Shown: in pieces, positions 30,929 to 41,037 of the stretch
Layout of the letters: the number at the start of each line of letters is the position of its first letter
Position numbering within the stretch: the first letter of the stretch is position 1
Assembly (NCBI RefSeq): GCF_036864975.1
Contig: NZ_CP104311.1
Coordinates: 1,156,001 to 1,220,000 of the forward strand
Direction: 5' to 3'
Source: Methylococcus capsulatus
Lineage (GTDB): Bacteria; Pseudomonadota; Gammaproteobacteria; Methylococcales; Methylococcaceae
Length of the DNA: 64,000 nucleotides
Translations under genes and position numbers: made by a program
The notes under the pieces: model-generated
Told to the model about the DNA's origin: nothing
Databases searched by the model: none
The model's input: the letters and a program-made list of their open reading frames with translations, nothing else

Positions 30929-32185
30929 TTAGCGTTTCATCATGTCGAAGAATTCGCGGTTGGTCTTCGAATCCTTGAGCTTGCCCAGCAGGAACTCGTT
31001 GGCCGCCATTTCGTCCATGGGCTGCAGTATCTTACGCAGAATCCAACTTTTTTGCAGTTCGTCCGGATCGACGAGGTATTCTTCGCGACGTGTGCCCGAA
31101 CGGTTGATGTTGATGGCGGGGTAGATGCGCCGCTCCGCGATCTTGCGTTCGAGGTGCAGTTCCATGTTGCCGGTGCCCTTGAATTCTTCGTAGATCACTT
31201 CATCCATACGCGATCCGGTATCGATCAGGGCGGTGGCAATGATGGTCAGGCTGCCACCTTCTTCGATGTTGCGGGCCGCGCCGAAGAAGCGCTTGGGGCG
31301 TTCCAGGGCATTGGCGTCGACGCCGCCGGTCAGCACTTTGCCCGAGGATGGCACCACGGTGTTGTAGGCGCGCGCCAGTCGGGTGATGGAATCCAGCAGG
31401 ATGACCACGTCCCGCTTGTGTTCGACCAGGCGTTTGGCCTTTTCGATGACCATTTCGGCGACCTGCACATGGCGCGCGGGCGGCTCGTCGAAGGTGCTGG
31501 AGACGACCTCGCCCTTGACGCTGCGCTGCATCTCAGTGACTTCCTCCGGCCGTTCGTCGATGAGCAGCACGATCAGATAGCACTCGGGATTCTTCTCTGC
31601 GATGGAATGGGCGACGTTCTGCAGTATCATCGTCTTGCCCGCCTTTGGCGGCGATACGATCAGTCCGCGCTGGCCCTTGCCGATGGGGGCGACCAGGTCG
31701 ATCACCCGGGCGGTCAGGTCTTCCGTGGTGCCGTTGCCCAGTTCCAGCACGAAACGCTGGACCGGGAACAGCGGTGTCAGGTTCGAGAACAGGATTTTGT
31801 GCTTGGCGTTTTCCGGCGGTTCGTAATTGATCTGCTCGACCTTGAGCATGGCGAAATAACGTTCGCTGTCCTTGGGCGGCCGTATCTTGCCGGAAATGGT
31901 GTCGCCGGTGCGCAGGCTGAAGCGCCGGATCTGGCTCGGCGAGACATAGATGTCATCGGGTCCGGCGAGGAAGGAGCTGTCCGGCGAGCGCAGGAATCCG
32001 AAGCCATCCTGCAAAATTTCCAGCACCCCGTCGCCATAGATGTCTTCGCCGCTTTTTGCCAGTTTCTTCAGGATGGAAAAGATCAGGTCCTGTTTGCGGG
32101 TTCGGGCGACGCCTTCGATGTCCAGGGATTCGGCGATTTCGATCAGTTCGGATACGGGCTTGCGCTTGAGGTCAGTGAGGTTCAT
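30929..32185 (-). CDS. rho: Transcription termination factor Rho
   Basis: Rho is the hexameric RNA-dependent ATPase that ends transcription. The 418-residue product has [17 protein letters not shown], the RNA-binding cold-shock-like [12 protein letters not shown] and [14 protein letters not shown], Walker [18 protein letters not shown], Walker [18 protein letters not shown] and the Q/R-loop regions. trxA lies 187 bp upstream on the same strand, a common gammaproteobacterial order. Confidence 0.97.
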   Translation of the reverse strand: MNLTDLKRKPVSELIEIAESLDIEGVARTRKQDLIFSILKKLAKSGEDIYGDGVLEILQDGFGFLRSPDSSFLAGPDDIYVSPSQIRRFSLRTGDTISGKIRPPKDSERYFAMLKVEQINYEPPENAKHKILFSNLTPLFPVQRFVLELGNGTTEDLTARVIDLVAPIGKGQRGLIVSPPKAGKTMILQNVAHSIAEKNPECYLIVLLIDERPEEVTEMQRSVKGEVVSSTFDEPPARHVQVAEMVIEKAKRLVEHKRDVVILLDSITRLARAYNTVVPSSGKVLTGGVDANALERPKRFFGAARNIEEGGSLTIIATALIDTGSRMDEVIYEEFKGTGNMELHLERKIAERRIYPAININRSGTRREEYLVDPDELQKSWILRKILQPMDEMAANEFLLGKLKDSKTNREFFDMMKR

Positions 32186-32371
32186 GCGTTTCCATTAAGG
32201 AATTTATCGGGATATGGAAAAAGTCCGGGAGAATTGGCCAGGAAGGCCGTTGGACTTGGGGTCAGGGTTAATCCGGCAGAAAGCTGCCGGCTCAGGGGAA
32301 AAACGGGGCGCTCGATGCTTCGGACGAATAGGGCACTCGCTTCCGAGGAATGACGGCGAATGCCCGGGAGA

Positions 32372-32701
32372 TTACAGATTACCTTCGAGGAAGGCCGCGA
32401 GCTGGGATTTGGTCAATGCGCCCACCTTGGTGGCGACCACTTCACCGCCCTTGAATACCATCAAGGTGGGAATGCCCCGTACACCGTAGCGCTGAGGGGT
32501 CGCCGGGTTGTCGTCGATGTTGAGCTTGGCCACGGTCAGGCGGCCTTCGTATTCGCCGGCGATTTCGTCAAGGATGGGCGCGATCATCTTGCACGGGCCG
32601 CACCATTCGGCCCAGTAGTCCACCAGCACCGGTCCGGGTGCCTTGAGGACTTTGTCTTCGAATTCAGCGTCGGTCACGTGAAGGATTTTGTCACTGCTCA
32701 C
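32372..32701 (-). CDS. trxA: Thioredoxin 1
   Basis: This is a general disulfide reductase. The 109-residue protein has [21 protein letters not shown] (CGPC active site), the cis-proline region [14 protein letters not shown] and standard length. A GGAGCC ribosome site precedes ATG 32701. Confidence 0.97.
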   Translation of the reverse strand: MSSDKILHVTDAEFEDKVLKAPGPVLVDYWAEWCGPCKMIAPILDEIAGEYEGRLTVAKLNIDDNPATPQRYGVRGIPTLMVFKGGEVVATKVGALTKSQLAAFLEGNL

Positions 32702-32864
32702 TTGGGCGGCTCCTCGTAGGTGATCACCGGCCCGCTCCCTGGACTAAAGGCGTGCCTGCAGCGGGCTGTGATTGCGTAGATGGCTGGCATTTTCGGGCCA
32801 AAACGTCATGGATGCAAGCCCTCTTCGAGACGCCGGGGGGCCGGGAATCGGCCAGGACGTGGAT

Positions 32865-33632
32865 TCAGGCGACCTGCCGCCGCGCTTCGCCTTTCCCCAG
32901 ACACCCGACGACGGTTTGACGGGCCGCGTGGGCCAGTTCGTCGCGGTTGAGGTGGTCGCTCTCGATGGCGGCGCCGAAACTCAGTTCGGCCACGGTTCGT
33001 GGAACCCGCAGCATCTGCAGCAGATGTGGAAGAAACGATGCATCGCCGACGAACGGGGCAATCTTGGCGGCCTCGCCCCGATAAGCCAGTGCGACCGGCT
33101 GCACTGCCACGCCGGCGCGCTTTGCCGGCTGGAACAGGCGGGGATGGAACCGCAGCACGGTCTCTCCGCTGGAGCTGGTGCCTTCCGGGAACAGCAGCAG
33201 GGTGCGTTTCTGGCGCAGCAGCCAGGTCATCCGCTCACCGAGCCGCTGGGTATCTTCACGGTCGCCCCGTCGCAGGAACAGGGTGCCGGTGCGGCTGGCG
33301 AGGAAGCCGAACACCGGCCAGCCGGCGACATCCTGCTTGGAAATGAAGGTCAGCGGAGCCTGGGCGCCGATGACGACGACGTCCAGCCAGGAAATGTGGT
33401 TGGCGACCCATAGCGGTGCGTTCGGGTTCCACCGGCCCCGCCGTTCGACCTGCACGCCGAGGATGAGCAGGAAGCCGCGGAACCAGGCCATCTGCACCTT
33501 GTCTCGCAGGCACTGGGCGCGGCTTTCCCCCAGGATGCGCAGCGGGGGGAACAGCAGCACCACGGCCGCCATGCCAGCCACGCAGACGGCCGCCACCAGG
33601 AGGGCCCTATAAGCCTGTCTGAAGTGCGGCAT
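32865..33632 (-). CDS. Lysophospholipid acyltransferase (PlsC/OlsA-like)
   Basis: The 255-residue protein has an N-terminal membrane helix, the acyltransferase motif NHISWLDVVVIG (HxxxxD) and FPEGTSSSGETVLRFHP. These transfer a fatty acyl chain to a lyso-lipid. Its ATG at 33632 (GGAGGCGAG upstream) overlaps the end of an OlsB-like gene, so the pair likely makes ornithine lipid: OlsB adds the first acyl chain and this enzyme (OlsA) the second. A plain PlsC role is the alternative. Confidence 0.8.
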   Translation of the reverse strand: MPHFRQAYRALLVAAVCVAGMAAVVLLFPPLRILGESRAQCLRDKVQMAWFRGFLLILGVQVERRGRWNPNAPLWVANHISWLDVVVIGAQAPLTFISKQDVAGWPVFGFLASRTGTLFLRRGDREDTQRLGERMTWLLRQKRTLLLFPEGTSSSGETVLRFHPRLFQPAKRAGVAVQPVALAYRGEAAKIAPFVGDASFLPHLLQMLRVPRTVAELSFGAAIESDHLNRDELAHAARQTVVGCLGKGEARRQVA

Positions 33633-34383
33633 TCCGCTCGCCTCCGACGAAGTGGCGTTCATAGCGCCCTTGCAGGCGTTCCATCTTCAGCAGGACGAAG
33701 ACGTCCATGACGTCGAAATCCTCGTCCCAGCAGGGTTCGCCGAAAATCCAGGCACCCAGTCGCAGATAAGCTTGCAGCAAGGGGGGGACGCCGCTTTCGT
33801 CGCGTTGGCAGCGCTTCCAGGCGGGGACCGGATGGTGGGGCCGGACACCCAGCTCCGTGGGTCCGAGCCGCTCTTCGCCGATGTTGCGGTAGACCGCGTC
33901 CACCGCAAAACCGCTCGGCCCCGGTGGGATGCTGGCGCAGCCCATCAGGTGGTCGAAGCCCCCTTGTGTGACATATTCCGACAGGGCGCCCCACAGGCAG
34001 GCGATGACGGCGCCGCCGCGGTAGTTCGGGTCTACGCAGGTGCGGCCGACCTCGAGGAATCTTCCTTTCAGGGCGAGAACGCCGGACAGGCTGAATTCGC
34101 CTTCCGAATAGAAGCGGCCCAGCCGTTTGGCCTGGCTGTCGCTCAGCAGACGGGTGCTGCCGATGACGCGGTGCTCGCGATTGTCCACGACCACCAGGTG
34201 GTCGCAATAGGCGTCGAATTCGTCGATGTCGAGACCGTCGACGGGCGTGTGCAGGCGCGCCCCCATTTCCTCGGCGAAGACGCGGTAGCGCAGTTTCTGT
34301 GCAGCAACGATCGTCGCCTCGTCTCTCGCGACGAATGCCGTGAGCCGGCCCGGCCGACTCGTGCGTGATTCCGGTGCTCCCAA
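33607..34383 (-). CDS. OlsB-like N-acyltransferase (ornithine lipid synthesis)
   Basis: The 258-residue protein resembles the GNAT-fold acyltransferase family that includes OlsB: KLRYRVFAEEMGARL, DEFDAYCDHLVVVDN, FLEVGRTCVDPNYRGG, and HLMGCASIPPGPSGFAVDAV. OlsB acylates the amino group of ornithine with a 3-hydroxyacyl chain. The 26-bp overlap with the downstream PlsC-type gene supports ornithine-lipid synthesis, although related proteins acylate other amino compounds. Confidence 0.75.
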   Translation of the reverse strand: MGAPESRTSRPGRLTAFVARDEATIVAAQKLRYRVFAEEMGARLHTPVDGLDIDEFDAYCDHLVVVDNREHRVIGSTRLLSDSQAKRLGRFYSEGEFSLSGVLALKGRFLEVGRTCVDPNYRGGAVIACLWGALSEYVTQGGFDHLMGCASIPPGPSGFAVDAVYRNIGEERLGPTELGVRPHHPVPAWKRCQRDESGVPPLLQAYLRLGAWIFGEPCWDEDFDVMDVFVLLKMERLQGRYERHFVGGERNAALQTGL

Positions 34384-34604
34384 CGTAGATCTCCCGCGAA
34401 CTTGATAAAGACGTTCGGCAGAAGATACGGAGCGGAATTGACAGATTGGCTAAGAGTCGGTGACGTTTGGATGAAAACCGGCATTTTCGGTCAGGTCAGC
34501 AGGCGTCATCCTTCTGGACAGTCCTCCACAACCTCTTCTACCATCCAGCCGGGGATTGGTTCTGTAAGCCCCGCAAACCGCCAACCCATTCGGAGGGTCC
34601 ACTC

Positions 34605-34715
34605 ATGTTTGGCATGCGTCTTTTGGCCACGGTGTTCGAAGGGCTGATCGCTGGTTTCAGCCTGGCTTTGGGGTGGCTTGCGGCCATGATGCTGGTGGCC
34701 GCATTCGTCGCCTGA
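34605..34715 (+). CDS. Small hydrophobic protein (36 residues)
   Basis: ATG 34605 is preceded at good distance by GGAGGG (34592-34597) and encodes MFGMRLLATVFEGLIAGFSL followed by a continuing helix to VAAFVA. It is a single membrane segment. Upstream (34384-34604) no other gene is visible. I know no family for it; the strong ribosome site is the main support. Confidence 0.5.
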   Translation: MFGMRLLATVFEGLIAGFSLALGWLAAMMLVAAFVA

Positions 34716-34746
34716 ATCGTTTCCGGCTGCGGTGCGTGCAGCGGCA

Positions 34747-35559
34747 TCAGGGGCGTTCCAAGCGGAAGCGCTGACCCTCGAAGACCAGGGTCAGGCTGTC
34801 CTCGTCCACGCTTTCCAGACGCACCCCTTCGGCGACGGTATCGCCTGCCGAACGCCGCTTCATGTTGATGACGGCGAAGCGCTCATCGGGGTGTGAACCG
34901 TAGGCGAACAGGTTGATCTTGAGCTGAGGAAGCCGGCTCTGAAATGACGGTGGCATTTCGCTGAGCAAGGGAACCGCATTTCGCCGCGGTGTGGGCGTGG
35001 CAGGCATTGGTGCTTTCTGCACAGGCTCATCGGTTTCCGGCTCGTCGTCCACTTCGGCCGTATCGTCGTCGGTTTCCCCCGTCATTGTTTCGTCTTTGGA
35101 GTCCTCGTCCGCTGCCTCTGCGGCCTCGGTTGCCGGTCGCTTGCCTGCGGCGGCCGGGGCCGCGGCGGGCGGTGGCATGGCCGGCCTGGCCGCCGGAGCG
35201 GCTAGGCGCGGATGGGGTCCTCCGGGGGGCGCGTCGGCACCGCCGAACCGCCGGGCGAACGGTGGCGCCGTCGCCGCGGGCGGCTGCCGGGCGGTCGCAG
35301 CTCGTGGAGGATTTTCCTGGGCCGGAGCTGGCGGCGACTGGTCTGTCGTGGCCTGGGGCTGCGTGGGGGTGCCCGAGGTCAGCCCCAGAAAATAGCCCAA
35401 CGCCGCCACGTTGGCCACGGCTACCACGCCCAGGACCCACGGCAGCCAGGGGTGTCTTCCCGCCGGTTCCGGTGAGAAGATCACGCTGTCCAGCGAGGCG
35501 GGTTGGCTGAGTTTTCGTTCCCGCTCCGATTTGCGGAGCGCATCGAGGATATAGGACAT
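34747..35559 (-). CDS. GspB/ExeB-like type II secretion assembly protein
   Basis: The 270-residue protein starts MSYILDALRKSERERK, typical of GspB/ExeB. It has one membrane helix near residues 37-57, a long Pro/Ala/Asp-Glu-rich periplasmic linker, and a C-terminal GspB domain (LLSEMPPSFQSRLPQLKI, VAEGVRLESV, LVFEGQRF). ExeA and ExeB help insert the type II secretin through peptidoglycan. It follows the ExeA-like gene after 21 bp. Confidence 0.85.
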   Translation of the reverse strand: MSYILDALRKSERERKLSQPASLDSVIFSPEPAGRHPWLPWVLGVVAVANVAALGYFLGLTSGTPTQPQATTDQSPPAPAQENPPRAATARQPPAATAPPFARRFGGADAPPGGPHPRLAAPAARPAMPPPAAAPAAAGKRPATEAAEAADEDSKDETMTGETDDDTAEVDDEPETDEPVQKAPMPATPTPRRNAVPLLSEMPPSFQSRLPQLKINLFAYGSHPDERFAVINMKRRSAGDTVAEGVRLESVDEDSLTLVFEGQRFRLERP

Positions 35560-35580
35560 CGATCTAACCGGGCGAAGGGG

Positions 35581-37203
35581 TCATTCCAGGTGCGGCGCGT
35601 CGGCACGCTTGGTTTCGTTGAGCAGACGGATGAAAGTATGCGGTCCGACGGTACCATCGACAATCAGGCCATGCTGTTTCTGAAAGGCCGCCACCTGGGC
35701 TTTCAGTGCTTCGTCGAAGCGTTGCGGGTCGGCGGGTTTGTTCGTCGCGGGGAAATGCTGGCGCAGCCATTTGACTGCGGGTGAGGACTGTCCCGGCCTG
35801 ACTAGGGTGACATCCGCCACCGGCGGACGCCACAGCAGTGTGAACCTGCCTTCCCAGAACGGCAGGTTTTCCGTCAGCGGCAGGGTCGCGGGCTCACCGC
35901 CGAATTCCACGGTCACCAGACCTCCGGCGATGCCGGTCAGCGTGCCATAGCGCTTTTCCCCTCCGGGCAGGGTGAATTCCAGCACCGCCGGGTGGTTCAG
36001 CGAGCGCAGGCCCGGCCAGCCGGAATCCTCCCTGAGACAGCGCAGACCCTGACGCTCGGCCTTGGCGCACGGCTGGCCGGCGTCTGCTTCGATGTTCCAG
36101 AGTGCGAACATCCGGCCAAAGGCCGCGGCTTCGTCCACGCCTTTCGATTTCAGTAAGTCTTCGAACCGGGCGCGGCCGGTTGCTGCGGCCGGTGCCATCG
36201 GTTTCTGCGCGGCGGCATCGAGTGCGTCCGGCGCTGCCATTGGTGAGGTGGCGGGTATGGCCGGCGCTTCCGGGGTGGACGATACGGTCTTGCCGCCGGG
36301 CGTGCGGCCGATGAGCACGACCCCCATAGCGCCCAGGGCGACGATGACCGCAACGCCCACGAGCAGCTGCCGCCAGAAGCGGGGAAGCGGATTCTCCGGC
36401 AGGACTTCGCGGGCCGCGCGCCGGACCGTGGCACGGTCCGCCTGGAACTTGCCCTGAGCGTAGGTGCCCAGCAATGCCCGGTCGCAGATGATGTTGATCA
36501 GACGCGGAATTCCCCCGGACAGCCGGTGAACCGCCGCCAGCGCCGCCGGTGTGAACAGCGGTGCCGGGCAGCCGCAGACCGTGAGCCGGTGTCGGATATA
36601 GTCGACGGTTTCGGCGCGGGTGAGCGGCGTCAGATGGTAGCGCGCAGTGATACGCTGAGCGAGCTGCCGCAGCTGCTTCTGTTCCAGCAACCGGGTCAGT
36701 TCCGGCTGGCCGATCAGGATGATTTGGAGGAGCTTGTGCTCACTGGTTTCGAGATTGGTCAGGAGACGAATCTGCTCCAGCACGTCGAAGCTGAGATTCT
36801 GCGCCTCGTCGATCACCAGCACCGTCCGCCGTCCCTTGGCATGGGCGGCGAGCAGATGCTCGTTCAGGGCATCGATCAGGGTTTTGAGACTGGCGCCTGC
36901 CGGCGGATAGCCGATGTGCAGCTCGTCGCAGACGGAGGCAAGCAGTTCGACGGCATCGAGGCGGGGGTTCAGGATCAGGGCGACGTCGACGTTTTCCGGC
37001 AACTGCTCGATCAGGCAACGGCACAGCGTAGTCTTGCCGGTACCGACTTCGCCGGTGAGTGCGACGAAGCCGCCGCCCTCCTCTTTGATCCCGTAAATGA
37101 GATGGGCCAAGGCCTCGCGGTGTTTGGCGCTGGGGTAGAGGAACCGGGGGTTCGGCGCGATCGAAAACGGCGCGTCGGTGAGCCGGAAGAATTGGGTGTA
37201 CAT
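35581..37203 (-). CDS. GspA/ExeA-like AAA ATPase with peptidoglycan-binding domain
   Basis: The 540-residue protein begins MYTQFFRLTDAPFSIAPNPR, has an AAA module (Walker A ALTGEVGTGKTTLCR near 50, Walker B TVLVIDEAQNLS), a membrane helix near 290, a middle domain with FEDLLKSKGVDEAAAF, and a C-terminal peptidoglycan-binding repeat (LKAQVAAFQKQHGLIVDGTV). This is the ExeA layout. The MYTQFF start fits the family; longer frames upstream do not. No other gsp genes are in the window. Confidence 0.88.
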   Translation of the reverse strand: MYTQFFRLTDAPFSIAPNPRFLYPSAKHREALAHLIYGIKEEGGGFVALTGEVGTGKTTLCRCLIEQLPENVDVALILNPRLDAVELLASVCDELHIGYPPAGASLKTLIDALNEHLLAAHAKGRRTVLVIDEAQNLSFDVLEQIRLLTNLETSEHKLLQIILIGQPELTRLLEQKQLRQLAQRITARYHLTPLTRAETVDYIRHRLTVCGCPAPLFTPAALAAVHRLSGGIPRLINIICDRALLGTYAQGKFQADRATVRRAAREVLPENPLPRFWRQLLVGVAVIVALGAMGVVLIGRTPGGKTVSSTPEAPAIPATSPMAAPDALDAAAQKPMAPAAATGRARFEDLLKSKGVDEAAAFGRMFALWNIEADAGQPCAKAERQGLRCLREDSGWPGLRSLNHPAVLEFTLPGGEKRYGTLTGIAGGLVTVEFGGEPATLPLTENLPFWEGRFTLLWRPPVADVTLVRPGQSSPAVKWLRQHFPATNKPADPQRFDEALKAQVAAFQKQHGLIVDGTVGPHTFIRLLNETKRADAPHLE

Positions 37204-37366
37204 CGTTTCTCGACCGGGGAGAATCCGGCAATGGTAATCCGAATCCTGGGAACATGGGCAACCATGGCAGAAACCCGAAAAACGGGCGCTCGGGGTAAGG
37301 CGCCGCGAACCGCCGATGCCTGCCGTCGGCAGTGCCGCATCCACGGCCGGCAGGCAAGTCGACCGT

Positions 37367-38263
37367 TCACAGTGCGATGTAATGATCCACTAGCAGTGCC
37401 GTGAATATGCCGACCAGATAGACCAGCGAATAGGCGAAGGTCTGCATCGCGAGGCGGGGATCGGCCCTGCGCTTTAAGCGGAGGGCGTAGTAGACGAAGA
37501 TGCCACCAAGGATCAAGGCGGCGACGAGGTAGACTTCCCCGCTCATGCCGGTGACATAAGGCATGAGGCCGGCCAGGAACAGCAGGATGGTGTAAAGCAG
37601 AATGTGGAGCTGGGTGAAGGCGATACCGTGAGTTACCGGCAGCATCGGGATGTCGGCCTTGGCGTAGTCGTCGCGCTTGGCGATGGCGTAGGCCCAGAAA
37701 TGCGGCGGTGTCCAGACGAAGATCAACAAGAACAGCAGCAGGGCGTAGGGATGCACCGATCCGGTGATGGCGCACCAGCCCAGTACCGGCGGCGCGGCCC
37801 CGGCGGCGCCGCCGATCACGATGTTCTGTGGGGTGGCCCGCTTCAGATAGACGGTGTAAATGACTGCATAGCCGATCAGGGACAGGAAGGTGAGGAAGGC
37901 GGTCAGCGCGTTCACGAAGGCGAACAGTATCGCCATGGCGAGGATGCCCAGCACCAGTGCGAAAGCGACGACCTGGGCCGGGCGGATGTCGCCGGCGGGC
38001 AACGGACGGTTCTGGGTCCGGGCCATCTCGGCGTCGGCGTGGCGGTCGAGGAAATGGTTGAGCGCCGCCGCCGAGGCTGCGGCGAAGCCGATGCCGAGTG
38101 CGGCCCAGAAGGCGGTGTCCAGTGGCGGCACGCCCGGCACGGCGAGGAACATGCCGATGATGGCGGTGAACACGATATGGCCCACCACTTTCAGCTTGCA
38201 CAGAGCCAGATAGGTACGCCAGGAGATGCCGCCAGCCGGTTTGGCGCTGGAATTCGTCGTCAT
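37367..38263 (-). CDS. cyoE: Protoheme IX farnesyltransferase (heme O synthase)
   Basis: This membrane prenyltransferase makes heme O for terminal oxidases. The 298-residue product has nine or so membrane helices, the aspartate-rich motif NHFLDRHADAEMARTQNRPLP region near residues 65-85 and FVWTPPHFWAYAIAKRDDY. It lies alone between the exeA-like gene and divergent M16 peptidase genes, and no oxidase subunit genes adjoin it. Confidence 0.94.
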   Translation of the reverse strand: MTTNSSAKPAGGISWRTYLALCKLKVVGHIVFTAIIGMFLAVPGVPPLDTAFWAALGIGFAAASAAALNHFLDRHADAEMARTQNRPLPAGDIRPAQVVAFALVLGILAMAILFAFVNALTAFLTFLSLIGYAVIYTVYLKRATPQNIVIGGAAGAAPPVLGWCAITGSVHPYALLLFLLIFVWTPPHFWAYAIAKRDDYAKADIPMLPVTHGIAFTQLHILLYTILLFLAGLMPYVTGMSGEVYLVAALILGGIFVYYALRLKRRADPRLAMQTFAYSLVYLVGIFTALLVDHYIAL

Positions 38264-38342
38264 CGCTCAACAATCGGTTGGGTTAAAATGCCCCGGCTTC
38301 ACGACGGCCACGCCGGCCGCTTCATCAACGGAGTTCAGTTCA

Positions 38343-39722
38343 ATGTCGATCCCGAGACTCGGATTTCTGCTCATGGCGCTGCCTCTGGCGGTGCCGGCGG
38401 CACCGCCCCAGGTGCATGAATTCACCCTGGCCAATGGCCTGAAGGTGCTCGTTCAGGAGGACCACCGCGCGCCGGTCGCCGTGTCGCAGGTCTGGTACAA
38501 GGTCGGATCGAGCTACGAATACGGCGGTATCACCGGCGTGTCGCACATGCTCGAACACATGATGTTCAAGGGCACGAAGAAGCATCCGCCGGGGGAGTTT
38601 TCCCGCATTATCGCAGCAAACGGGGGGAGTGAAAACGCCTTCACCGGGCAGGACTATACGGCCTATTTCCAAACCCTGGAGCGGAGCCGCTTGCCGGTGA
38701 GTCTGGAGCTAGAGGCGGATCGCATGCGCAATCTCAGGCTGTTGCAGGACGAATTCGTCAAGGAGCAGCAGGTGGTGATCGAGGAACGGCGCCTGCGCAC
38801 CGAAGACCAGCCCCAGGCACGGATGGAAGAGCATTTCCAAGCGGTCGCTTTCACCAACAGCCCTTATCGCAATCCGGTGATCGGCTGGCCCGAGGACGTG
38901 GCCGGCCTCTCGCTGGACGATCTGAGCACCTGGTACCAGCACTGGTATGCGCCCAACAATGCCACGCTGGTGGTGGTAGGCGACGTCGATCCCAAAGGGG
39001 TGTTCGAGCAGGCGAACAAGTACTTTGGTCCGCTCAAGCCTGCCAAGCTCCCGGAACTCAAGCCACAGGGCGAGGTGCCACAGCTCGGCTTGCGGCGGAT
39101 GGTGGTCAAGGTGCCGGCGAAGCTGCCGCACCTGGAACTGGGCTATAAGGTCCCATCGCTCAAGACCGCTGGAGCGGAATGGGAAGCCTACGCCCTGGAA
39201 GTGGCAGCCGGCATTCTCGACGGCGGCAACAGCGCGCGCTTGACCAGCCGCCTGGTCCGCGGGCAGCAGATCGCGGCGGGCGTCGGAGCCGGCTACGATC
39301 TTTATGCCCGGCTGTCGCCGCTGTTCACCCTTGAAGGGACACCGGCGCAGGGGAAGACCGTGACGGAGCTGGAAGCGGCTTTGCGGGAAGAAATCCGCCG
39401 GCTGCGCGAGGAGCCGGTCGCCGAAGACGAGCTGGCCCGGGTCAAGGCCCAGGTGCTGGCGAGCAACGTGTATCAGAGGGATTCGGTGTTCTATCAGGCG
39501 ATGCAGCTTGGCATGGCCGAGACGGTGGGTCTGGGGTGGCGCAAAGTGGAGGAATACGTGGATAAGATCAATGCCGTGACGGCCGAGCAGGTACGTGAAG
39601 TGGCCCGGAAATACCTGATCGACGACGGGCTCACCATCGCCCATCTCGAACCACAGCCGATCCCGGAAGGGGTGAAGATCCAGGAAGGTGCCGAAGGCAT
39701 GGGAGGCGGCCATGTCCGTTAA
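38343..39722 (+). CDS. M16-family zinc peptidase (catalytic partner)
   Basis: The 459-residue protein has a signal peptide (LPLAVPAAP), then the inverted zinc motif HMLEHMMFKGT (HxxEH) and the distal glutamate in EEHF/ERRLRTED region, which marks an active pitrilysin/PqqL-type peptidase. It acts in the periplasm and is likely to pair with the next gene product. The ATG at 38343 is chosen because it starts the signal peptide. The overlap of 11 bp with the next gene implies joint translation. Confidence 0.9.
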   Translation: MSIPRLGFLLMALPLAVPAAPPQVHEFTLANGLKVLVQEDHRAPVAVSQVWYKVGSSYEYGGITGVSHMLEHMMFKGTKKHPPGEFSRIIAANGGSENAFTGQDYTAYFQTLERSRLPVSLELEADRMRNLRLLQDEFVKEQQVVIEERRLRTEDQPQARMEEHFQAVAFTNSPYRNPVIGWPEDVAGLSLDDLSTWYQHWYAPNNATLVVVGDVDPKGVFEQANKYFGPLKPAKLPELKPQGEVPQLGLRRMVVKVPAKLPHLELGYKVPSLKTAGAEWEAYALEVAAGILDGGNSARLTSRLVRGQQIAAGVGAGYDLYARLSPLFTLEGTPAQGKTVTELEAALREEIRRLREEPVAEDELARVKAQVLASNVYQRDSVFYQAMQLGMAETVGLGWRKVEEYVDKINAVTAEQVREVARKYLIDDGLTIAHLEPQPIPEGVKIQEGAEGMGGGHVR

Positions 39723-41037
39723 GCGCTTCGCCCTCGTTCTCTTGTTCGTCCTGCTGCCGCTGCGGGCCGTTTTCGCCTTGCCGGAAATCCAGACCTGGAC
39801 TACGGCCAACGGGGCCAGGGTGTATTTCGCCCGGACTCAGGGCCTGCCGCTGTTGGACGTCCGCGTGGTGTTCGACGCCGGCAGTGCCCGCGACGGTGAG
39901 CAATTCGGCCTGGCCGCGTTGACCTCCGCGATGCTGGACACAGGGGCGGGCGACTGGAATGCCGATGTCATCGCCCAGCGTCTGGACGGCGTCGGTGCGG
40001 TACTGGGCACCGGGATATCCCGGGACAATGCCTCGCTCTCGCTGCGCAGCCTGACCCAGCCGAACCTGCTGGAGCCGGCGCTGGAGACTGCCAAGGTCAT
40101 TCTCGCCCGACCCCGCTTCGCCGTGGAAGACTTCGAACGGGAAAAGAACCGTGTGCTGCTGGCGCTGAAACAGCGCGAGGAGTCACCCGCCGACCTGGCT
40201 GGTATCGCCTTCTTCGAGGCGATGTACGGCGATCACCCGTATGCCCACCCCAAGGACGGCCATATCGCCACCGTGGAGAAGCTCACCCGGGACGACCTCG
40301 AAGCCTTCTACCGCAAGTTCTACGTGGCCCGGAACGCAGTGGTGGTGCTGGTCGGGGACATCGAGAGGGCGCAGGCGGAAAAGATCGCCGACGAGCTGGT
40401 GTCGGGCCTGCCGCCGGGCGAGGCAGCCGCCCCTCTGCCGCCGGTGCCCATGGACCAGCCGGCGCGGACCCTCAGGCGCGTCTTCCCTTCCGAGCAGACC
40501 CACGTGTATTCGGGCCAGCCCGGCATGCGCATCAACGATCCGGACTATTTTCCGTTGTACGTGGGTAACCACATCCTCGGTGGCAGCGGCTTGGTGTCGC
40601 GGATCAGCGAGGAGGTGCGGGAGAAGCGCGGGCTGTCCTACAGTGCCCACAGCCACTTCTATCCGTTACGGGTCGAAGGGCCGTTTCTGATGGGGTTGCA
40701 GACCCGCAACGAGAAGGCCGACGAGGCGTTGGAGGTCCTCCTGCAGACCCTCACGGACTTCATCGACAAAGGGCCGAGCGACAAGGAACTGGAGGCGGCC
40801 AAAAAGAACATCGTCGGCGGTTTCGTGCTGCGGCTCGACAGCAACCAGAAGCTGGTCGAGCAGATCGCCTCCATGGCGTTCTACGGTCTGCCGCTCGACT
40901 ACCTGGCGACTTACATTCCCAAAATCGAGGCCGTGACGCGGGACGAGGTCCGCCGGGTCTGGCAGGCACGCATCCATCCTGACCGCCTGCAGACGGTACT
41001 GGTGGGCGCGAGCTCCTCCGCCAAAAGTGCGCAATGA
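39712..41037 (+). CDS. M16-family peptidase homologue (non-catalytic partner)
   Basis: The 441-residue protein has a signal peptide (LVLLFVLLPLRAVFA) and the M16 fold, but at the zinc site it reads LTSAMLDTGAGDW with no HxxEH. It retains the C-terminal substrate-binding block REKRGLSYSAHSHF. Such pairs of an active and an inactive M16 protein form heterodimers. It overlaps both neighbours (11 bp each). Confidence 0.9.
   Translation: MSVKRFALVLLFVLLPLRAVFALPEIQTWTTANGARVYFARTQGLPLLDVRVVFDAGSARDGEQFGLAALTSAMLDTGAGDWNADVIAQRLDGVGAVLGTGISRDNASLSLRSLTQPNLLEPALETAKVILARPRFAVEDFEREKNRVLLALKQREESPADLAGIAFFEAMYGDHPYAHPKDGHIATVEKLTRDDLEAFYRKFYVARNAVVVLVGDIERAQAEKIADELVSGLPPGEAAAPLPPVPMDQPARTLRRVFPSEQTHVYSGQPGMRINDPDYFPLYVGNHILGGSGLVSRISEEVREKRGLSYSAHSHFYPLRVEGPFLMGLQTRNEKADEALEVLLQTLTDFIDKGPSDKELEAAKKNIVGGFVLRLDSNQKLVEQIASMAFYGLPLDYLATYIPKIEAVTRDEVRRVWQARIHPDRLQTVLVGASSSAKSAQ

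Noticed and set aside
29459-32353. 964-codon plus-strand open frame
   Set aside because: It runs in another frame of the DedA-LssY gene and antisense to rho; the high GC makes such long shadows common, and it has no domain.
37011-38273. 420-codon minus-strand frame across the exeA-like and cyoE genes
   Set aside because: It is a shadow of cyoE in another frame and has no membrane pattern.
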